This document shows, one piece after another, positions 33,787-41,900 of a stretch of 64,000 bases of DNA; the stretch's first letter is position 1, and each line of letters starts with the position of its first letter. The stretch is taken from NCBI GenBank assembly GCA_029983505.1, contig JASBZK010000008.1:1-64000 (forward strand), given 5' to 3'. The DNA comes from Porphyromonas sp. GTDB taxonomy: Bacteria > Bacteroidota > Bacteroidia > Bacteroidales > Porphyromonadaceae. A program made the translations under genes and the position numbers. A model generated the notes under the pieces. It saw only the letters and a list, made by a program, of their open reading frames with translations, did no database searches and was not told the DNA's origin.

Positions 33787-34350
33787 ATGCCGCCCAAGAA
33801 GTTCTCCACACTGCCCAAGAAGATCATAGGGAAGTACTACACCAAAGGGACCCCTCTTTACGACCTTCTCGTGACCCACTCCAAGCTGGTCTCCGGTCTT
33901 GCGCTCGAGATCGCCGATGCCCATCCGGCGTGGGAAGTGGATAGGACGTTTCTTTACGAGGCGGCCATGCTGCACGACATCGGCATCTTCCTTACCGACG
34001 CGCCGTCCATAGGGTGCACGGGGCCTCACCCCTACATCTTGCACGGCATCCTGGGTGCGGAGCTGCTGAGGAAAGAGGGCTATCCGAAGCACGCCTTGGT
34101 CTGCGAGCGGCATACCGGCGTGGGGCTGACGTTGCAGGAAATCGTTGCAAGGGAGTTGCCTCTCCCCGCGCGGGAGATGGTGCCCGTCTCCCTTGAGGAG
34201 CAGATCATCTGCTACGCCGACTGCTTTTACTCCAAGAGTGGGGATCCGAAGGAGAAACGCACCGTGGAGCGCATCCTCTCCTCCTTGTCCAAAAGGAGCG
34301 AGGATCAGGTCCTCAAGTTCCGGGCTTGGCACTCTGTCTTCAGCAGTTAG
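33787..34350 (+). CDS. HD-domain hydrolase
   Basis: 187 residues from ATG 33787; the frame extends upstream only inside the previous gene. The HD signature is present: VTHSKLVSGLALEIAD, then AAMLHDIGIFLTDAP (His-Asp pair), HPYILHGILGAELL and CERHTGVGLT supplying further metal ligands. Such small HD proteins hydrolyse phosphate esters, often nucleotides. The substrate cannot be told from sequence. Confidence 0.85.
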   Translation: MPPKKFSTLPKKIIGKYYTKGTPLYDLLVTHSKLVSGLALEIADAHPAWEVDRTFLYEAAMLHDIGIFLTDAPSIGCTGPHPYILHGILGAELLRKEGYPKHALVCERHTGVGLTLQEIVARELPLPAREMVPVSLEEQIICYADCFYSKSGDPKEKRTVERILSSLSKRSEDQVLKFRAWHSVFSS

Positions 34351-34388
34351 CAGAGAGGGAAGGCACAGGACACGCCCGATATCGCCTC

Positions 34389-34438
34389 CTATTTGCGACT
34401 ATGTCTGACTATTTCCGACTATGTCTGACCTTGTCTGA
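34389..34438. repeat. 20-bp tandem repeat, two and a half units
   Basis: Units at 34389-34408 and 34409-34428 differ at one base (CTATTTGCGACTATGTCTGA, with C for G at position 7). A half unit, CCTTGTCTGA, follows at 34429-34438, and a small hairpin CAGAG/CTCTG at 34444-34456. This 394-bp gap lacks the four-box element found in most others. Confidence 0.6.
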
Positions 34439-34530
34439 CTTTTCAGAGATACTCTGGTTCGTGGGGACGGTATCAACACGGTATGCAAGGAGGTTAGGGA
34501 ACAGTTGCGGGTCCTGACGGATTGATAATA

Positions 34531-34569
34531 GCGTCACCATTAAGCTTTTGGAGGCTCTAATGGTGACGC
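34531..34569. repeat. Perfect 12-bp inverted repeat
   Basis: GCGTCACCATTA (34531-34542) is exactly complementary to TAATGGTGACGC (34558-34569) around a 15-nt loop in which AGC/GCT can extend the stem. There is no adjacent T-run. Could be a protein site, a folded RNA or an end of a lost mobile element. Confidence 0.55.
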
Positions 34570-34594
34570 AAATGGTTTCTGCGGAGCAATCGGG

Positions 34595-34627
34595 CTTGCA
34601 GAAGAATGTCCGGGAGGTGTATCTTTG
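34595..34627 (+). promoter_or_regulatory. Orphan Bacteroidota-type promoter pointing into the cbiK-like terminator
   Basis: CTTG (34595-34598), 21-bp gap, then a perfect TATCTTTG (34620-34627). No plus-strand gene follows; a transcript would meet the hairpin at 34672-34706. Either a small RNA promoter or a chance match. Confidence 0.3.
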
Positions 34628-34671
34628 CTTTCGGAAAAAGATATCGGGCGATGAAGAGCTCAGAAGAGAAA

Positions 34672-34706
34672 GACCCCGAGCCTTTTTTTGCAAAGGGCGC
34701 GGGGTC
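34672..34706 (-). terminator. Hairpin terminator after the CbiK-like gene
   Basis: GACCCCG pairs with CGGGGTC (34672-34678 with 34700-34706), and the stem goes on through GCCTTT/AAAGGGC with one wobble. On the minus strand it is followed by TTTCTCTTCT. It lies 38 bp past the stop of the cobaltochelatase-like gene. Confidence 0.5.
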
Positions 34707-34743
34707 CGGATTGAAGTTGATGTGCTTTGAGACTGTTTGGGGT

Positions 34744-35817
34744 TTACTCGCCTTTGTCTCTGTTGTTGATGGCTTCTTGGAGGTGTTCGTACCAGATCTG
34801 GAGGATCTCGGGGTAGTCGCCGAGGGCTTTGAGGGGACGGCGGACAGACACTTCGTAGCCTTTCGCTTTGAGTTGGTTGAACCAGCTCTGTTCGTCCAAG
34901 TCGAGGGGCTGACCGTCTTCCTCGGTGGCTGTGCCTGCCATATCGTTATTGGCGTGGTCGCCGGCTATGGACATCAGGATTTGGAGGTGCACCTTGCCGG
35001 GCTTTCGGGCCAAGCTTTTGATCTGGTCGTACACGTAGTCGAACGCCATCTCCATAGGTTTATGGTTGTCGTCTTCTATCATCCCTTCGACGGTTCCGAC
35101 GAAGATGTTGGAGGAGCCGTAATTGGCCTTGGCATAGGCCTTGAGTTCTTTCTCAAGCTCCACGTACTTCATATTGGCGTAGATGTAGTTTTCTTCGGGG
35201 TTACCGTGCCCCACGAAGACGACGGCGTCGCCCTTTTCGAGCTCCTTGGCGTAGTCATCGGCAAGGATTTTTGCCACGCGCTTGATGCTCTCCGTGTCGC
35301 TCAGAAGAGGTGCTCCGCACACGGCTTTGTGACGTCCGGCAAGCTCTTCTTTCGTCATATCTATAAGGGGAACGTTATAGACTTTCTTGATGTAGTCGTC
35401 TCTCAGGAGCGTGAATTCTTCCCCCGGGATGATGTGAAGGGACTGGACGTAGACGTTTTTGTACTTCGCCTTGAGGAAGGCCTTCATGTACAGAGGGGGA
35501 GCCAGGAAGACACCTTTGTCGGCAGCAAGCATACGGTTGATAATCGTCCTACTCGTGAAGGAGAAGTACTGGTCGGCACCCGGGAACTTCTTTTGGAAGA
35601 ACTCTTTCTCCTTATTAAAGGTCGCTTGAGGTCCGGGGTAAGTGGAGCCGAAGGTGACGAGAAGCACGGCCGTCTCACTCTTCGGGGAGAGTGTCGGAAC
35701 CGCTTCCGTGGGGTTCTCCGGCGTAGTGCCGGAGTTGGTTTGACAAGAAGCCAAAGAGAGGACGCCGGCAAAGGCAGAGCCGATGAGGGCGAGAGAAGAT
35801 AGAGAGCGTCTTTTCAT
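34744..35817 (-). CDS. CbiK-like cobaltochelatase-family lipoprotein
   Basis: 357 residues. Signal peptide with lipobox LSLASC, then the CbiK fold: TAVLLVTFGSTYPG, FTSRTIINRMLAADKG, VQSLHIIPGEEFTLLRDD, VVFVGHGNPEENYIYA, LQILMSIAGDHANNDMAG. The His in LHIIPG and in GDHANND match CbiK metal-binding positions. CbiK puts cobalt into sirohydrochlorin in the cytoplasm, but a lipoprotein form must act outside. From memory, the haem-binding lipoprotein IhtB of Porphyromonas gingivalis is also CbiK-like and follows a TonB receptor gene, as here. It lies under the same cobalamin riboswitch as the receptor, so a corrinoid, cobalt or porphyrin binding role is likely. Confidence 0.85.
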   Translation of the reverse strand: MKRRSLSSLALIGSAFAGVLSLASCQTNSGTTPENPTEAVPTLSPKSETAVLLVTFGSTYPGPQATFNKEKEFFQKKFPGADQYFSFTSRTIINRMLAADKGVFLAPPLYMKAFLKAKYKNVYVQSLHIIPGEEFTLLRDDYIKKVYNVPLIDMTKEELAGRHKAVCGAPLLSDTESIKRVAKILADDYAKELEKGDAVVFVGHGNPEENYIYANMKYVELEKELKAYAKANYGSSNIFVGTVEGMIEDDNHKPMEMAFDYVYDQIKSLARKPGKVHLQILMSIAGDHANNDMAGTATEEDGQPLDLDEQSWFNQLKAKGYEVSVRRPLKALGDYPEILQIWYEHLQEAINNRDKGE

Positions 35818-35886
35818 GATTGCGTTCTTTTTTTAGGATGAAATGATTGGTTGGTAGGTGTGTTTTCAGGTTAATATTGAGAGCAA

Positions 35887-38022
35887 TCAGATATCCTTGG
35901 TGTTTTTGAAACCGATGTTCAGACTGATGAAGAAAGTGCGCCCCGGAGTGTAGGTGCCGAAGTTGTAGCCGTAGGGGTGGGTCTCTTTGTAATCGAAGAG
36001 GTTATCAATGCCGGCAGTGAGCGAGCCGGAGAGATGCCACGGGAGGTCGAACTTGTGTACCGTCGTGAGGTTCCAGAGCGCGTACCCTGCTGCCGTGCCG
36101 TAGTAGAAGTAGTACCTGTCACTCTGCAGCCTCGAAGAGAGGGATGCCGTGAGCCGGTATTTGTCGAAAGAGAAGTCTTGGGCAAATGTAATCGTCCCCT
36201 TGTGTCTCGCGGAGCCATCGATGGGGCGCTCGTCGATGATTACCCTACCTTTGCGCGCACTTTTCTTTGCGTCGTAGATGCGGCTCCAAGTGTCGGTGAA
36301 GACGTAGCCGAGGCTGAGGTTAGCGCCGCGCCAAGGCTTGTAGGAGAGGGTGGCTTCGACTTCGTTGATCTTGGCGGATTCCCCGTTGGTGTACTGCATC
36401 GCGGCATCGAAGGAGGAGCCTTCGTCGCCGTTAAACTTGTCCGGCATCTTCACGGGGATGAGCTGGATCATATTACGGACGTCGTTGAAGGCGTAGCTGA
36501 GGTCGAGGGTGAGGTTTTTCATCGGGCGATAGGTTACCGCAGCCGAGTAGTAGTACGACGTCTGGGGTCGGAGGTCACGGTTGCCGAGGTAGAGTCTCAG
36601 CTTGCCCATCATCGGACGCTCATACTCGTAGAAGAGCTCCTTATTCGTCGGTGCCTTGAAGCCGGTGGCGAAGGCGAGGTTGATGCTGAGGGGCTTCCAA
36701 GGCTCGTATCTCAGGGATATTTTGGGCGTGAGATGGCTGCCGAAGTTACCGTGGAAGACGTACCGTAAGCCGGTCGTGACTTGGAGGTTCTCCCGTGCCG
36801 TCCACTCGTCTTGGACGTAGGCGGCGAGGGTGTAACTGAGGGCGGAAGGCCTATTCATACGGGTCGGCGCCAGGAGGTAGTCCGCTATGGCTTCGACGCC
36901 GGAAGAGAGGAGATGTTGGTCCGAGAGCCGATTGACGGCTTTGGCGTGGAGGATGTACTGTTGCTGGTCGCTCTCTAAGGATGAGGTGCCGGGGTCGTGG
37001 TAAAAGTAATCCGGCACATAGTGTATCCGTCCGTCGTCGAGGAGCTCTTCGCGCATCACCTCATCGAGATAGCGGAGGTAGTAGTCGTAGAAGTACGCGT
37101 GCCTGCTCCAAGAGAAGTCGAGGCTGTAGGTCTGAGACGAAGATGGCGTGAAGATGCCTCCGAGAGCCGCGTCCGCATCGTTGTAGCGGATGTGGTACAT
37201 ATTCAGGCGCGGCTCTCCTGGCTCGTGAAAGATGCGTTTGAGGTACCAAGATCCGGAAGCGGTTACTCTCCACAAGCGATTAGGCGTCCACTCGAGTTCC
37301 TCACTAATGCGGTGGTTAAAGTAGGCGCTGCTGGTCATTGTGGTGGAGTTTTCGTAGAGCTGGTCGCGGTAGATTTCGAGAGTGGTATTCTGCCACCCGT
37401 CGCTCCTCTGGTAGGCGTAGCGTGTGGTGCTTTTGAAGTCTCCGAGGCGGAAGGCGAGCGTGTTGCTCTGCTTGAATTCTCCGTAGGAGCCTACCCTTGT
37501 GGTGTTGAAAAAAGAGAGGCTCTTCGTGTCGTAGTCTTTGGTGATGACGTTGATGACGCCCGCTATGGCATCGGAGCCGTAGAGGGTGGAGGCGGCACCT
37601 TTGACGATCTCTATCTTACGAATCTGGGCGGGGTCGATCTTGGAGAGGTCGTTTTGCCCGCCGACGCCGCCATTGAGCCTTTTGCCGTTGATGAGGATGA
37701 GTATGTAGCTGTTGCTGAGTCCGCCGAGGGAGAGACCTGCGCCCATGGCGCTCTGCGAAGAGTCGAAGGAGGGGGAGAGGCGGGTCAGCATCTCGGTGAG
37801 ACTTGGCGCCGCGATGCTCTCTATCCGCTTTTGGGTCAGGAGCTCGGTGCGGACGGGTGCCGTACTGCTGTGGTGGACGGTGCCGCTACCGGTGACGACG
37901 AACTCCTCCAGCGTCGTCTCTCCCTTGATGCTGTCGCGTGCCGCTTCCGGCTTCTGTGCAAGCAAAGGCGCCGCACAGCCAATCACCACCATTAGCGCCA
38001 AAAGGCGGTAAATGTGTGTCAT
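35887..38022 (-). CDS. TonB-dependent receptor under cobalamin riboswitch (BtuB/IhtA-like)
   Basis: 711 residues from ATG 38022, which has a GGAG seven bases upstream; ATG 38046 is an alternative. Signal peptide (LLALMVVIGCAAPLLA), TonB-box-like TLEEFVVTGSG, plug (SNSYILILINGKRLNGGVGG; IEIVKGAASTLYGSDAIAGV), 22-strand barrel ending FFISLNIGFKNTKDI. The plug strings are those of BtuB/haem-type receptors. The upstream cobalamin riboswitch strongly suggests vitamin B12 or a precursor as cargo. The CbiK-like lipoprotein follows 69 bp downstream. Confidence 0.9.
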   Translation of the reverse strand: MTHIYRLLALMVVIGCAAPLLAQKPEAARDSIKGETTLEEFVVTGSGTVHHSSTAPVRTELLTQKRIESIAAPSLTEMLTRLSPSFDSSQSAMGAGLSLGGLSNSYILILINGKRLNGGVGGQNDLSKIDPAQIRKIEIVKGAASTLYGSDAIAGVINVITKDYDTKSLSFFNTTRVGSYGEFKQSNTLAFRLGDFKSTTRYAYQRSDGWQNTTLEIYRDQLYENSTTMTSSAYFNHRISEELEWTPNRLWRVTASGSWYLKRIFHEPGEPRLNMYHIRYNDADAALGGIFTPSSSQTYSLDFSWSRHAYFYDYYLRYLDEVMREELLDDGRIHYVPDYFYHDPGTSSLESDQQQYILHAKAVNRLSDQHLLSSGVEAIADYLLAPTRMNRPSALSYTLAAYVQDEWTARENLQVTTGLRYVFHGNFGSHLTPKISLRYEPWKPLSINLAFATGFKAPTNKELFYEYERPMMGKLRLYLGNRDLRPQTSYYYSAAVTYRPMKNLTLDLSYAFNDVRNMIQLIPVKMPDKFNGDEGSSFDAAMQYTNGESAKINEVEATLSYKPWRGANLSLGYVFTDTWSRIYDAKKSARKGRVIIDERPIDGSARHKGTITFAQDFSFDKYRLTASLSSRLQSDRYYFYYGTAAGYALWNLTTVHKFDLPWHLSGSLTAGIDNLFDYKETHPYGYNFGTYTPGRTFFISLNIGFKNTKDI

Positions 38023-38104
38023 AAGTACTCCAAAAGACCTCCTCATGGAGGGGACTACGACGCCGGCTCGGTCCCGCGCGAAAGGCGTCAGTAAACGTTT
38101 GCAT

Positions 38105-38312
38105 AAGGCAGGTCTCCCGGCTTAGCTCTTTTCTCTTTCGCAACGGCCTTCCCAAAAGCCCCTTTCGGGTCTCTCAGTGGCACAATAGAAATGTGCGAAA
38201 GCGGCGCACCCAAGGGCGCCAAAGCATCACGGTAGCGGGCACTGCCCCGGATTCGCACCGGGTTCCCTCTTCGCTCTCTTAGACTCAGACAGAGTAAGGG
38301 TAGCACCTTATG
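38105..38312 (-). promoter_or_regulatory. Cobalamin riboswitch
   Basis: Read on the minus strand: AGGTGCTACC near the 5' end (about 38308), GGGAACCCGGTGCGAATCCG, then GGGGCAGTGCCCGCTACCGT, and the closing AGCCGGGAGACCTGCC (38122-38107). This order is the conserved B12-box architecture of class I cobalamin riboswitches. Downstream, CCTCC-ATGA-GGAGG (38051-38038) can form a small hairpin around the first ATG and close to the preferred start, a possible switch point for translation. High cobalamin is expected to lower expression of the receptor and CbiK-like genes. Confidence 0.93.
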
Positions 38313-38321
38313 TTACGAGGG

Positions 38322-38352
38322 CAAAAGTACCTATTTTTTTCTACAAACCAAA
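38322..38352 (-). promoter_or_regulatory. Promoter of the riboswitch transcript
   Basis: On the minus strand, TTTG (38349-38352), 19-bp gap, TACTTTTG (38322-38329): a full match to the Bacteroidota promoter. Transcription would begin a few bases before the riboswitch. Confidence 0.7.
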
Positions 38353-38383
38353 TATAACCCCTCCCTAAGAGACCGAAAAAGGA

Positions 38384-38463
38384 GATACAGACCGAGAAGA
38401 AATCCCCGGTCTGTACCTCGGAGGTAGCACATACAGGTCGGAGATTTATTCTCGGTCTGTGCG
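38384..38463. repeat. Four-box intergenic element, copy 11
   Basis: Box starts 38384, 38408, 38430 and 38454 (24-22-24): GATACAGACC, GGTCTGTACC, CATACAGGTC, GGTCTGTGCG. It lies between the riboswitch promoter and a separate strong terminator. Confidence 0.9.
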
Positions 38464-38468
38464 AAAAA

Positions 38469-38503
38469 AGAGATGCGCACCCAAGGGCGCATCTCTTTTT
38501 TTG
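38469..38503 (-). terminator. Bidirectional intrinsic terminator after the BACON lipoprotein
   Basis: AGAGATGCGC (38469-38478) and GCGCATCTCT (38487-38496) form a perfect 10-bp stem with an ACCCAAGG loop and T-runs on both strands. It lies 49 bp past the stop of the minus-strand lipoprotein gene. Its sequence is unrelated to the four-box element beside it. Confidence 0.8.
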
Positions 38504-38551
38504 TGAAGCGCCGTCGCGCGGCACTTCTTTTACGAAAGTCGGGGGAGTGGG

Positions 38552-38971
38552 TTACTTCTTGGTGAAAGTTACCTTCAAAGTCTGTTTGAGGTTCCCGGAC
38601 ACGAAGTCGAGGGTCGCGGTCTTATTTTCCGTCGGCACCGGTTTGACGAGCGAGACGGTGAGGGTGCCGGATCCTGCAGCGGCACCGACGGAGACATTGA
38701 GCCACTTGTCTACGACGATGGCTTTGGAGTCTTTTTGTTTCTCCATCTTGTCTGCGGAGATGACCCAGGCCGTATTGGAGAGGACTTTAATCTCCTGAGA
38801 GGGTTTTTCTGCCGTCAGGGTTGCTTCCTGAGCGGAGAGGCGCAGGAAGGCTACGGGCGGTTGCTCTTTTTCGCAGCCGAAAAGTACGACCGACAGGCAG
38901 AAGAGGACGGCGAGTGAAGAGAGGATCTTCTTGGATCCCAATGCGGACATTGCGCTTGATAAAGATTTCAT
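38552..38971 (-). CDS. Small lipoprotein with BACON-like domain
   Basis: 139 residues. Signal and lipobox VVLFGC. One Ig-like BACON domain: LRLSAQEATLTAEKPSQEIK, VLSNTAWVIS, WLNVSVGAAAGSGTLTVSL, ATLDFVSGNLKQTLKVTF. BACON domains often bind glycans or serve as spacers in Bacteroidota surface proteins. It stands alone with its own terminator. About 175 bp upstream of its start hold no recognisable feature. Confidence 0.75.
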   Translation of the reverse strand: MKSLSSAMSALGSKKILSSLAVLFCLSVVLFGCEKEQPPVAFLRLSAQEATLTAEKPSQEIKVLSNTAWVISADKMEKQKDSKAIVVDKWLNVSVGAAAGSGTLTVSLVKPVPTENKTATLDFVSGNLKQTLKVTFTKK

Positions 38972-39148
38972 AATTGAAGAGTTTGTTTTTTGGTGTTTGA
39001 AAAAATACGTTGGTTCATGGCTCCCGAGGCAATGCCGACAGGCGAACGATTCCCGACGGTATGGGGTTCAATCCCTTGATCCTCCTTTCTTTTGGGGTCG
39101 AACTTCCGGTTTCCCCGGGTGGTGATAAAATTAGTTCGTAGTCTCTTG

Positions 39149-40351
39149 TCAATTCTCGTATTTGAAGTTGTACCTCACGCCGACCTGTATGGTCGGCTCT
39201 ATCCGGTTCAATGAGTTGCGCAGATCTTCTGAGTAGGAGATGGTCAGATTCAGGCGTACTCCGGCGGAGAGGTAGATGCCGAAGCCCGACCTGAAGAGGT
39301 ATTCGGCTTCCGCCTTGAGTGTGGGGGATACGACGGGCTTGAGATCCTTTATCCGCTCCTTTCCCGTCGTGGCGATGTCTTCGCGCACGGCATACAGGGG
39401 AAAGTCCACATTCAGTCCGATTGTAGGAAGGAGGCGGAACCCGTCTTTCTCAAAGATCCGGTACCCGACACTCAGAGAGACGGGGACGAGGTAGACTTGC
39501 TCTTTGAACCGAACCGGATCGGAAGCGTTTCCGTAGTCGATAAGCGCCGCGCTGTACTTGAATCCTGCCCCTAAGCTGAAAAGGTATTTCTCCCGAAATC
39601 CGAGTCCCACCGAGAGCCCGGCTTCTATGGGCATCAGTCGGGTGACGCGGTGCGGCAGGTCGGTGACCAAAGTCTCGTCATACGAGAACCGGGACATATA
39701 CCCGGGGGTGTTTTGAGCCGATCCATCGGCACCGGTGCCGAAGTTTTGTGAGCCGAAGACGGACACATTCAAGGCGGTAAGTCCTTTGGTTTTCTCGATG
39801 ACAAGGGGATGCTCCGATTCCGGAGGTCTCTGTGCCGGTTTTTCTTCCTTCGGACTCGGCTCGGAGGGGAGGCCGGGGCTTTCGGGCGAAGAGGGTTGGG
39901 CGGTTTGTGTGTCGGAGTTTGTGACTTCGGCTCGGCTCTTACCGGATGTGGAGGGCTGCGGGGTGCGGTCGGGGGTTGACCGGGACTCCTTGCGGGGTGC
40001 TCTTCGGTCACGGGTTTCGGCACTTCCGGAGCCCTTATCCGCAAGGGTGTGGAGGTCGGTTGCCGGTTCTTCTTTCGGTGCGCTTTGGGCAACCAAGTCT
40101 GCCCCTCCGGGCAGCTGCCGGGGTGCGTCCCCGGCCGGAAGCTCGTCTCTACTCCACAGCCCGCCGAGGCTTGCCGCCACGATGAGCGCGGCCGCAGAGG
40201 AGAGGAGGGAGATGACGATGCGGCGCCTGTTCCGCCTCCTGTGTATGAGATCCATCGTCTCGGAGAAGAAGTCCTCGGGCAGACCCTCCTCCGTGTCCTT
40301 GAGTCGTTGTCCGAGATCTTTGCCCCAGTCCGGGAAATCAGTCCGTTTCAT
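39149..40351 (-). CDS. Hybrid membrane protein: cytoplasmic tail, one TM helix, periplasmic linker and outer-membrane-type beta-barrel
   Basis: 400 residues, overlapping the sigma-factor gene by 4 bp. No cleavable signal; a charged N-terminus of about 45 residues (LKDTEEGLPEDFFSETMDLI) is followed by one transmembrane helix (IVISLLSSAAALIVAASLGG), a Pro/Ser/Glu/Lys-rich linker (about 70-180), and a C-terminal barrel (about 190-400; LSVGLGFREKYLFSLGAGF, VGVRYNFKYEN). In Bacteroidota such proteins are often encoded after an ECF sigma gene; the N-terminal tail would be the anti-sigma part. If both ends are membrane-embedded it would span from inner to outer membrane. Confidence 0.75.
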   Translation of the reverse strand: MKRTDFPDWGKDLGQRLKDTEEGLPEDFFSETMDLIHRRRNRRRIVISLLSSAAALIVAASLGGLWSRDELPAGDAPRQLPGGADLVAQSAPKEEPATDLHTLADKGSGSAETRDRRAPRKESRSTPDRTPQPSTSGKSRAEVTNSDTQTAQPSSPESPGLPSEPSPKEEKPAQRPPESEHPLVIEKTKGLTALNVSVFGSQNFGTGADGSAQNTPGYMSRFSYDETLVTDLPHRVTRLMPIEAGLSVGLGFREKYLFSLGAGFKYSAALIDYGNASDPVRFKEQVYLVPVSLSVGYRIFEKDGFRLLPTIGLNVDFPLYAVREDIATTGKERIKDLKPVVSPTLKAEAEYLFRSGFGIYLSAGVRLNLTISYSEDLRNSLNRIEPTIQVGVRYNFKYEN

Positions 40352-40971
40352 ATGACTTCGCTGTGCTCCTTTCTCCAGTCGGTGATCTTGGTGGCCAAGA
40401 TCTTTCTGGCTCTGTAGTATTGTGACGAAGAAGTATTTTCTTTAATGTCCAAAAGTTTCGCGATCTGTGCGTGGGACAAGCCGTCTACCGCGTAAAGGTT
40501 GAAGATGGTCCGGTACCCGTCCGGTAAGGCGTAGATCATTTCCCGGATGACCTCTAAGGGGATGTCGTCCGTCTTGCCCGGATTCTCGTCCGGGTGAGGA
40601 TCGGCGAGGGTGTCCTCCAGCTCTTCAAGATTGTCGCACACGAGGACTTTGCTTTTGCTCCTAAGGCAGTCCACCGAGGCATTAACCGCGATACGGTACG
40701 CCCAAGCGATGAGGGCTCCGTTTCCTTTCCTTATGAATCCGGTCATATTTTGGTACACCTTGAACAGCGTCTCCTGCAACGTGTCTTTCGCGTCCTCCTC
40801 TTCGCACAGGTAGCGACGACACACCCCCATCAAGCGGGGTGCATAGGCGTCGTAGAAGAGCTTGAAAGCTGCTCTTCTGTCTTCGTCCCAGAGGCGGATG
40901 ATTTCCGTCTCGACCGGATTCTGTGCCTTTTTCGGGTTTATCACATTGCGTTCATTTTTCCTCGTTCTCAT
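40348..40971 (-). CDS. ECF-type RNA polymerase sigma factor
   Basis: 207 residues from ATG 40971. An upstream in-frame ATG (40998) is disfavoured because a promoter -7 box overlaps its first codons. Region 2 is FKLFYDAYAPRLMGVCRRYL with DAKDTLQETLFKVYQNM and IAWAYRIAVNASVDCLRSK; region 4 is LPDGYRTIFNLYAVDGLSHA followed by QIAKLLDIKENTSSSQYYRA. It overlaps the hybrid membrane protein by 4 bp, so the pair is likely a signalling unit. Confidence 0.92.
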   Translation of the reverse strand: MRTRKNERNVINPKKAQNPVETEIIRLWDEDRRAAFKLFYDAYAPRLMGVCRRYLCEEEDAKDTLQETLFKVYQNMTGFIRKGNGALIAWAYRIAVNASVDCLRSKSKVLVCDNLEELEDTLADPHPDENPGKTDDIPLEVIREMIYALPDGYRTIFNLYAVDGLSHAQIAKLLDIKENTSSSQYYRARKILATKITDWRKEHSEVI

Positions 40972-40985
40972 TCTCTTCTCCCCGG

Positions 40986-40993
40986 CAAAGTTA
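40986..40993 (-). promoter_or_regulatory. -7 box for the sigma-factor gene
   Basis: TAACTTTG on the minus strand, 15 bp before ATG 40971. No -33 TTTG is seen at 19-21 bp. In the 200-bp gap to the YceI gene, two hairpins occur (CCCC/GGGG at 41018-41030 and CGGGA/TCCCG at 41036-41048); nothing else is recognised there. Confidence 0.4.
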
Positions 40994-41209
40994 CCCATAC
41001 CGGGTTCCCTTTTTCGTCCCCTCTGTGGGGAGAAACGGGATTTTCCCGAAATCCTGCACCGTCCCTCCCTCTTTTCTTTTGCGGGTGCTCTTTTCCCGTC
41101 GGTGAGAGACGATTAAACAAAATGACCTCCGCCTTGTTCTTTTTTTACAGCGTATACAAGAAAGCTGTAAGACATTCACTAATTTATCCCGTAAATGAAC
41201 ATCAGACAA

Positions 41210-41884
41210 ATGAACGCAAAGACCCTCTCCCTTTCCCTCGTCGCTGCAACACTGCTTCTTGCTTCTTGTGGCGGAAAAGAGGACCAAAAGAGCGAAACGT
41301 CCACTTCGGAGGCACAAGAAGTCACCGCCGTTACCGATGCGGACGCCGTCACCCTTGCCATCGATCCCGCACAGAGCCTCGTAAACTGGGAGGGTGCCAA
41401 AGTCGTCGTCGACACGAAGCACGTCGGATCCATCGGATTCCTCTCTGGCGAAGTCACGGGCAACGCCACCACGGGTCAGATCTTTGCAGGCAACTTCAAA
41501 GTGGATATGAATTCCCTCGTCAATTTTGACCAAAAGGGCGATATGAAGACGATGCTCGAGACCCATCTCAAGAGTGCCGACTTCTTCGATGTCGAAAAGT
41601 TCCCCACCTCCACTTTCGTACTCACTTCGGCCGAAAAACAAGCCGAAGAAGGACGGTACAAAATCTCCGGCAACCTGACCATCAAGGACAAGACGAATAA
41701 CATCGAGTTCTTCGCCACCCTCCGTGACGACGGCGCCAAGTACACCGCCGTGACCGACACCATCACCATAGACCGCACGAAGTGGGACATCGTCTATGGA
41801 ACTGGTCAGGGTCTGAAGGAGCTTACCGACAAGGTCATCGCCGACCAAATCAGCTTTGTGGCCACCGTCGTGGCGCCCAAGTGA
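41210..41884 (+). CDS. YceI-family lipoprotein
   Basis: 224 residues from ATG 41210 (ATG 41195 also possible). Lipobox LLLASC. The YceI lipocalin-like barrel includes SLVNWEGAKVVVDTKHVGSI, FKVDMNSLVNFD, HLKSADFFDVEKFPTSTF, ISGNLTIKDKTNNIEF and the closing VIADQISFVATVVA. The family binds long isoprenoid or other lipid-like ligands in the periplasm. Confidence 0.9.
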   Translation: MNAKTLSLSLVAATLLLASCGGKEDQKSETSTSEAQEVTAVTDADAVTLAIDPAQSLVNWEGAKVVVDTKHVGSIGFLSGEVTGNATTGQIFAGNFKVDMNSLVNFDQKGDMKTMLETHLKSADFFDVEKFPTSTFVLTSAEKQAEEGRYKISGNLTIKDKTNNIEFFATLRDDGAKYTAVTDTITIDRTKWDIVYGTGQGLKELTDKVIADQISFVATVVAPK

Positions 41885-41900
41885 AGAGCATAAAAATTTC

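Noticed and set aside
34606..35802. 398-residue plus-strand open frame after the orphan promoter
   Set aside because: Antisense to the CbiK-like gene over almost all its length; valine/leucine-rich with no recognisable domain.
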